In this document: positions 61,253 to 64,000 of the stretch, piece by piece
Layout of the letters: every line of letters begins with the position of its first letter
Position numbering within the stretch: position 1 is the first letter of the stretch
NCBI GenBank assembly: GCA_025738555.1
Contig: JAOVFP010000002.1
Location: forward strand, 4,340,001 to 4,404,000
Length of the DNA: 64,000 nt
Direction of reading: 5' to 3'
From: Cyathus striatus
Taxonomy: Eukaryota > Basidiomycota > Agaricomycetes > Agaricales > Nidulariaceae
The notes under the pieces: generated by a model
What the model was told of the DNA's origin: nothing
Seen by the model: the letters and a program-made list of their open reading frames with translations, nothing else
The model's database searches: none
Position numbers and translations under genes: made by a program

Positions 61253-61677
61253 GGTTAGTACGTGCCGGGGAAGATTTGTAGAAAAGTTCCTCTAAGTCCA
61301 AGGCTGAACACGTCTAGTACAATCTTTAGGTTCCGATATAAACTTCCTAGAACGCAATGGAAGTGCAATGAAGCAGCAATTATGGGTAAACGTCGCGATA
61401 GCAAGGCTCAACCATTCTCAACCAACACTGGGGGAAATTTCAAAGATGATCTCTCGAATACAATTCTTATCACGTGATGTAATAGGCAATAGCCACTGTA
61501 GCCATTCAAAAGTAATGCTATCAATACAATACTTATGCTGCGTTTGCCTATGTATCCTGAAGCTGAAGCATAATAATTGCGTAGTCGATTATTGCTTGGA
61601 TCATACAGAAGGCTCAAAATACGGCAAAGAAAGGCATAAGCATAATCCACTACCAAACTCCTCCCACAGCGACACGT
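61253..61677. other. Intergenic between SPB4 and RPL35
   Basis: 425 bp containing the SPB4 promoter and the 3' flank of RPL35 (both minus strand). No gene recognised. Confidence 0.4.
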
Positions 61678-62225
61678 TCATGCCTTGACAGCGTACTTCC
61701 TGACAGGGAAGTTCTGGTCCTTCTTGGTCTGCTTGAGGGTCTTCAACGACTTCTCGTGCTGAAGAACAAGGCAATTTATTAAGCACACATTTGAAGGAAA
61801 GAATGAAATATGAATAACACACCTTGGTCATGCGCCGTCTGATTGCTCGTGTCCTCTTTGCTCGGAGGTCAAGGGGGAGGTACTTCTTGCCCTTATAGAA
61901 CTCGCGGAGGTTCTGACGTGCCTTCTGGTTCATGACGGTGAGGACTCGTGCAATCGACTTGCGAACGGTCGCACTGAAAGGAAACATTAAGTATACGGGA
62001 ATAGTAACCATACAATTAATCACACACATTTTTGTGAGCTTGGAAGCAGAGCCGCCAGCGATCTTCTGTACCCGCAATTGAAGGAGCTCATTCTTCAGCT
62101 CGAGGAGTTGCTTGGACAAGTCATTCTTAGACCTATTTAAGGATGAAGGTAAACGCAGTGGGTTGAGTGGAGGAGGTGAAGACGAACTTGGATTGGAGCT
62201 CGTAGGCCTTGACTTTGCCGGGCAT
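61678..62225 (-). CDS. rpl35: 60S ribosomal protein L35 (uL29)
   Basis: Component of the large ribosomal subunit near the exit tunnel. Four exons (62225-62188, 62132-62028, 61973-61823, 61758-61678) give 124 aa, the normal size. Conserved sequence throughout: [81 protein letters not shown]. The first exon is 38 nt, as common in ribosomal protein genes. The gene shares a 232-bp promoter with HIS6. Confidence 0.97.
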
Positions 62226-62457
62226 TTTGGTAGTGTCTATGGAGAGCAGGGATCAGCAAGATGATAGAGATGAAGGACGGAGAAGCGGCGTACGGACCTT
62301 GAGGAGCGTCGTACGGGACGATGGACTAGACTAGAGCACGTACATTTCTGTCCTGAACCTTATTTTTCGGAACTGTATCGTTATGCCCACGCCACACGTA
62401 AATCTTATCTTATCTCAAATCATAATATTATTCTATATTATTTATTTCCCTTCACCA
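62226..62457. promoter_or_regulatory. Bidirectional promoter, RPL35 / HIS6
   Basis: 232 bp between divergent starts of a ribosomal-protein gene and a histidine-biosynthesis gene. No Gcn4-type TGACTC site was seen. Confidence 0.55.
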
Positions 62458-63722
62458 ATGTCTTCTCGTCATAGTCTCTTCCGCCCTTGCATCGACCTCC
62501 ACGATGGAAAGGTCAAGCAGATTGTTGGGGGATCCCTCTCCGACACCGCACCTCAATCCTTGAAAACTAACTTCGTCTCAAGGCGTGTCGAATGATTTCG
62601 TGTCGTTCTCGTGCAGCGTTAACTTCCAAACTCCTGCAACCAGACAGTCCTCTGCCGAGTTCGCTCTGATGTACAAGCAGAATGATCTACAAGGCGCGCA
62701 TATTATCAAGCTAGGGCCTGGGAATGATTCTTCTGCAAAAGAAGCTCTGGCAGCGTGGCCTGGTACTTGTCTATATATTTCACTATTCTACTGTTGGGAT
62801 ACATATGACTCTTAGGTGGACTTCAAATCGGCGGCAGGATAACAGATACAAATGCGCAAGAGTGGATAGATGCCGGCGCAAGCAAGGTTTGTCGGCACTA
62901 GTTCGTTTACCATACTCAACTCAGTCTCCTTTCCAGGTTATCGTTACGTCTTACTTATTCCCTGGCGGCCAATTCTCCTTGGATCGGTTGAAGCTAATTT
63001 CATCCATCGTGGGGAAGGATAGGCTGGTAGTCGATGTTAGGTTAGTCCTCGTCCCACTTCTGCTCGATTGTATCCAATTGTTATCTTGCAGCTGTCGTCG
63101 AAGGGGTGATAAATGGTTGGTTGCAATGAACAAATGGCAGGATATAACAGACATGGAAGTGTGTCAAGGTCCTTTCTAGCGCTTGTTGTGTGATTCCCCA
63201 AGCTAAAGCATACCTAAGAGTCCCTCGACCTCTTGTCGAACTACTGCAGGCAAGTCTTTGTCATGACCGACTTTTTAGCGCGTTCTAAGATTGAGCAGTG
63301 AGTTTCTAATCCATGCTGCCGATGTGGAGGGTCTGTGTCAGGGTATTGACGAGAAACTCGTTGAAAGTAAGTTTGAAAATTCTTATTCTTGTGGAAAGTC
63401 TAATATTTCTTCGCGTAGAGTTGGGTCAGTGGGTAAAAATCCCAACAACATATGCTGGCGGTGCAAAATGTACGCTCCTAAATCGTTCTACATCATGTTA
63501 ATATTAATGGAATATACGTACAGCCATTGACGATCTCGAATTAGTGGATCGTCTTTCTGGAGGCATCGTTGATTTAACTTTCGGAAGGTAGCCGTGTGCC
63601 TATCTTGTATACTTTTTTCGTTCGCTGACAATTGCCCTAGCTCCCTCGATATTTTTGGCGGCTCGCAGGTTAGATTCCTCGACTTGGTTGAAAAGAATCA
63701 AAAGGCACGACTGTCGGAATAA
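62458..63722 (+). CDS. his6: HIS6, ProFAR isomerase (histidine biosynthesis)
   Basis: Phosphoribosylformimino-AICAR phosphate isomerase, fourth step of histidine biosynthesis; a TIM-barrel enzyme. Ten exons (62458-62586, 62648-62762, 62816-62886, 62937-63040, 63092-63168, 63219-63249, 63299-63366, 63419-63469, 63524-63587, 63641-63722) give 263 aa, the usual length. Motifs: [87 protein letters not shown], and [16 protein letters not shown]. Exon 6 is 31 nt. Intron 6 (63250-63298) has a GC donor GCAAGT; the only GT nearby leads to a stop. The first acceptor choice (62647) uses GT...AG and gives FVSRRSSAEF. Confidence 0.96.
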
Positions 63723-63798
63723 TTGCAGTCACAATCCTATTTTGAGCAAATGTAACGTATGTATGTATGAAGTAGCAATCAAAGTGGGTATCAGGAAT

Positions 63799-63946
63799 TT
63801 AATATTCAAGTGATCCTTCCAAAATTTTGGCCAAATGCTCTCTTCCATCCGACCCGACGACATCACCTATTCCGGGTGCCAAATCCAACACACGGCGTTG
63901 TGGAATAGTACCGTCAACGAGCATGTTGACGTCGCTTGCTTTGTAC
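63799..63946 (-). CDS. 3' end of an unidentified gene (truncated by window)
   Basis: A last exon with a good acceptor (TACTTAG ending at 63947) encodes YKASDVNMLVDGTIPQRRVL and DLAPGIGDVVGSDGREHLAKIL before a stop. The rest of the gene lies beyond the right edge; the intron upstream of it is not closed within the window. I do not recognise the family from 48 residues. It is convergent with HIS6. Confidence 0.6.
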
Positions 63947-64000
63947 CTAAGTATGGATGAAAATGAGCTCTGGGAATGAATCAGGATTGGTGGACACGCT

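Noticed and set aside
62581..62647. GC donor in HIS6 intron 1
   Set aside because: A GT donor at 62587 with the acceptor at 62647 keeps frame and gives a family-like FVSRRSSAEF, so a GC donor is not needed.

Overview
The window is nuclear DNA from an intron-dense filamentous basidiomycete, probably a mushroom-forming Agaricomycete. The evidence is about 28 spliced protein genes with roughly 165 short introns (mostly 40-70 nt, GT...AG with a few GC...AG), close spacing on both strands, several divergent gene pairs sharing 130-230 bp promoters, and a rotted Helitron at the left edge. No rRNA, tRNA, CRISPR array or secondary-metabolite cluster was seen. Exon boundaries were worked out by hand from splice signals, reading-frame continuity and family motifs. 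Almost every model closes as an exact multiple of three; exceptions are flagged.

Left part (1-9.1 kb): a 5' fragment of a Helitron protein (690-2551), an unknown disordered protein (3070-4162), an NDR-family kinase (4478-6444) and a GCK-III/Ste20-like kinase (6765-9061). These two kinase classes act in series in the fungal RAM/MOR polarity pathway and here are neighbours on one strand. 9.5-19.2 kb, all minus strand: chitin deacetylase, TFIIF alpha subunit, a bHLH factor and the Elg1/ATAD5 PCNA unloader. Elg1 is divergent from a JMJD7-like JmjC hydroxylase (19.5-20.8 kb). Next come NHP2 and BFR1 on the plus strand.

Middle part (25-45 kb): an RFX transcription factor with a cluster of RFX half-sites upstream of its own start; an endopolyphosphatase cut into 16 exons, one of 5 nt; a small unknown gene with an unresolved first intron; acetoacetyl-CoA synthetase; three consecutive tetraspan (MARVEL-type) genes; UBC8; a THOC5-like gene; glucose-6-phosphate dehydrogenase; and a small unknown gene.

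Right part (46-64 kb): a CrgA/LONRF-like RING-LON ligase, divergent from a large Stb6-like protein; a CCDC47-like ER protein, divergent from a Lec1-like PX protein that carries an apparent one-base frameshift; the helicase SPB4; ribosomal protein L35, divergent from HIS6; and the 3' end of an unidentified gene. Most genes are housekeeping (ribosome biogenesis, mRNA export, transcription, ER, pentose phosphate, histidine). The unusual signals are in gene structure and regulation rather than in a new multi-gene system.
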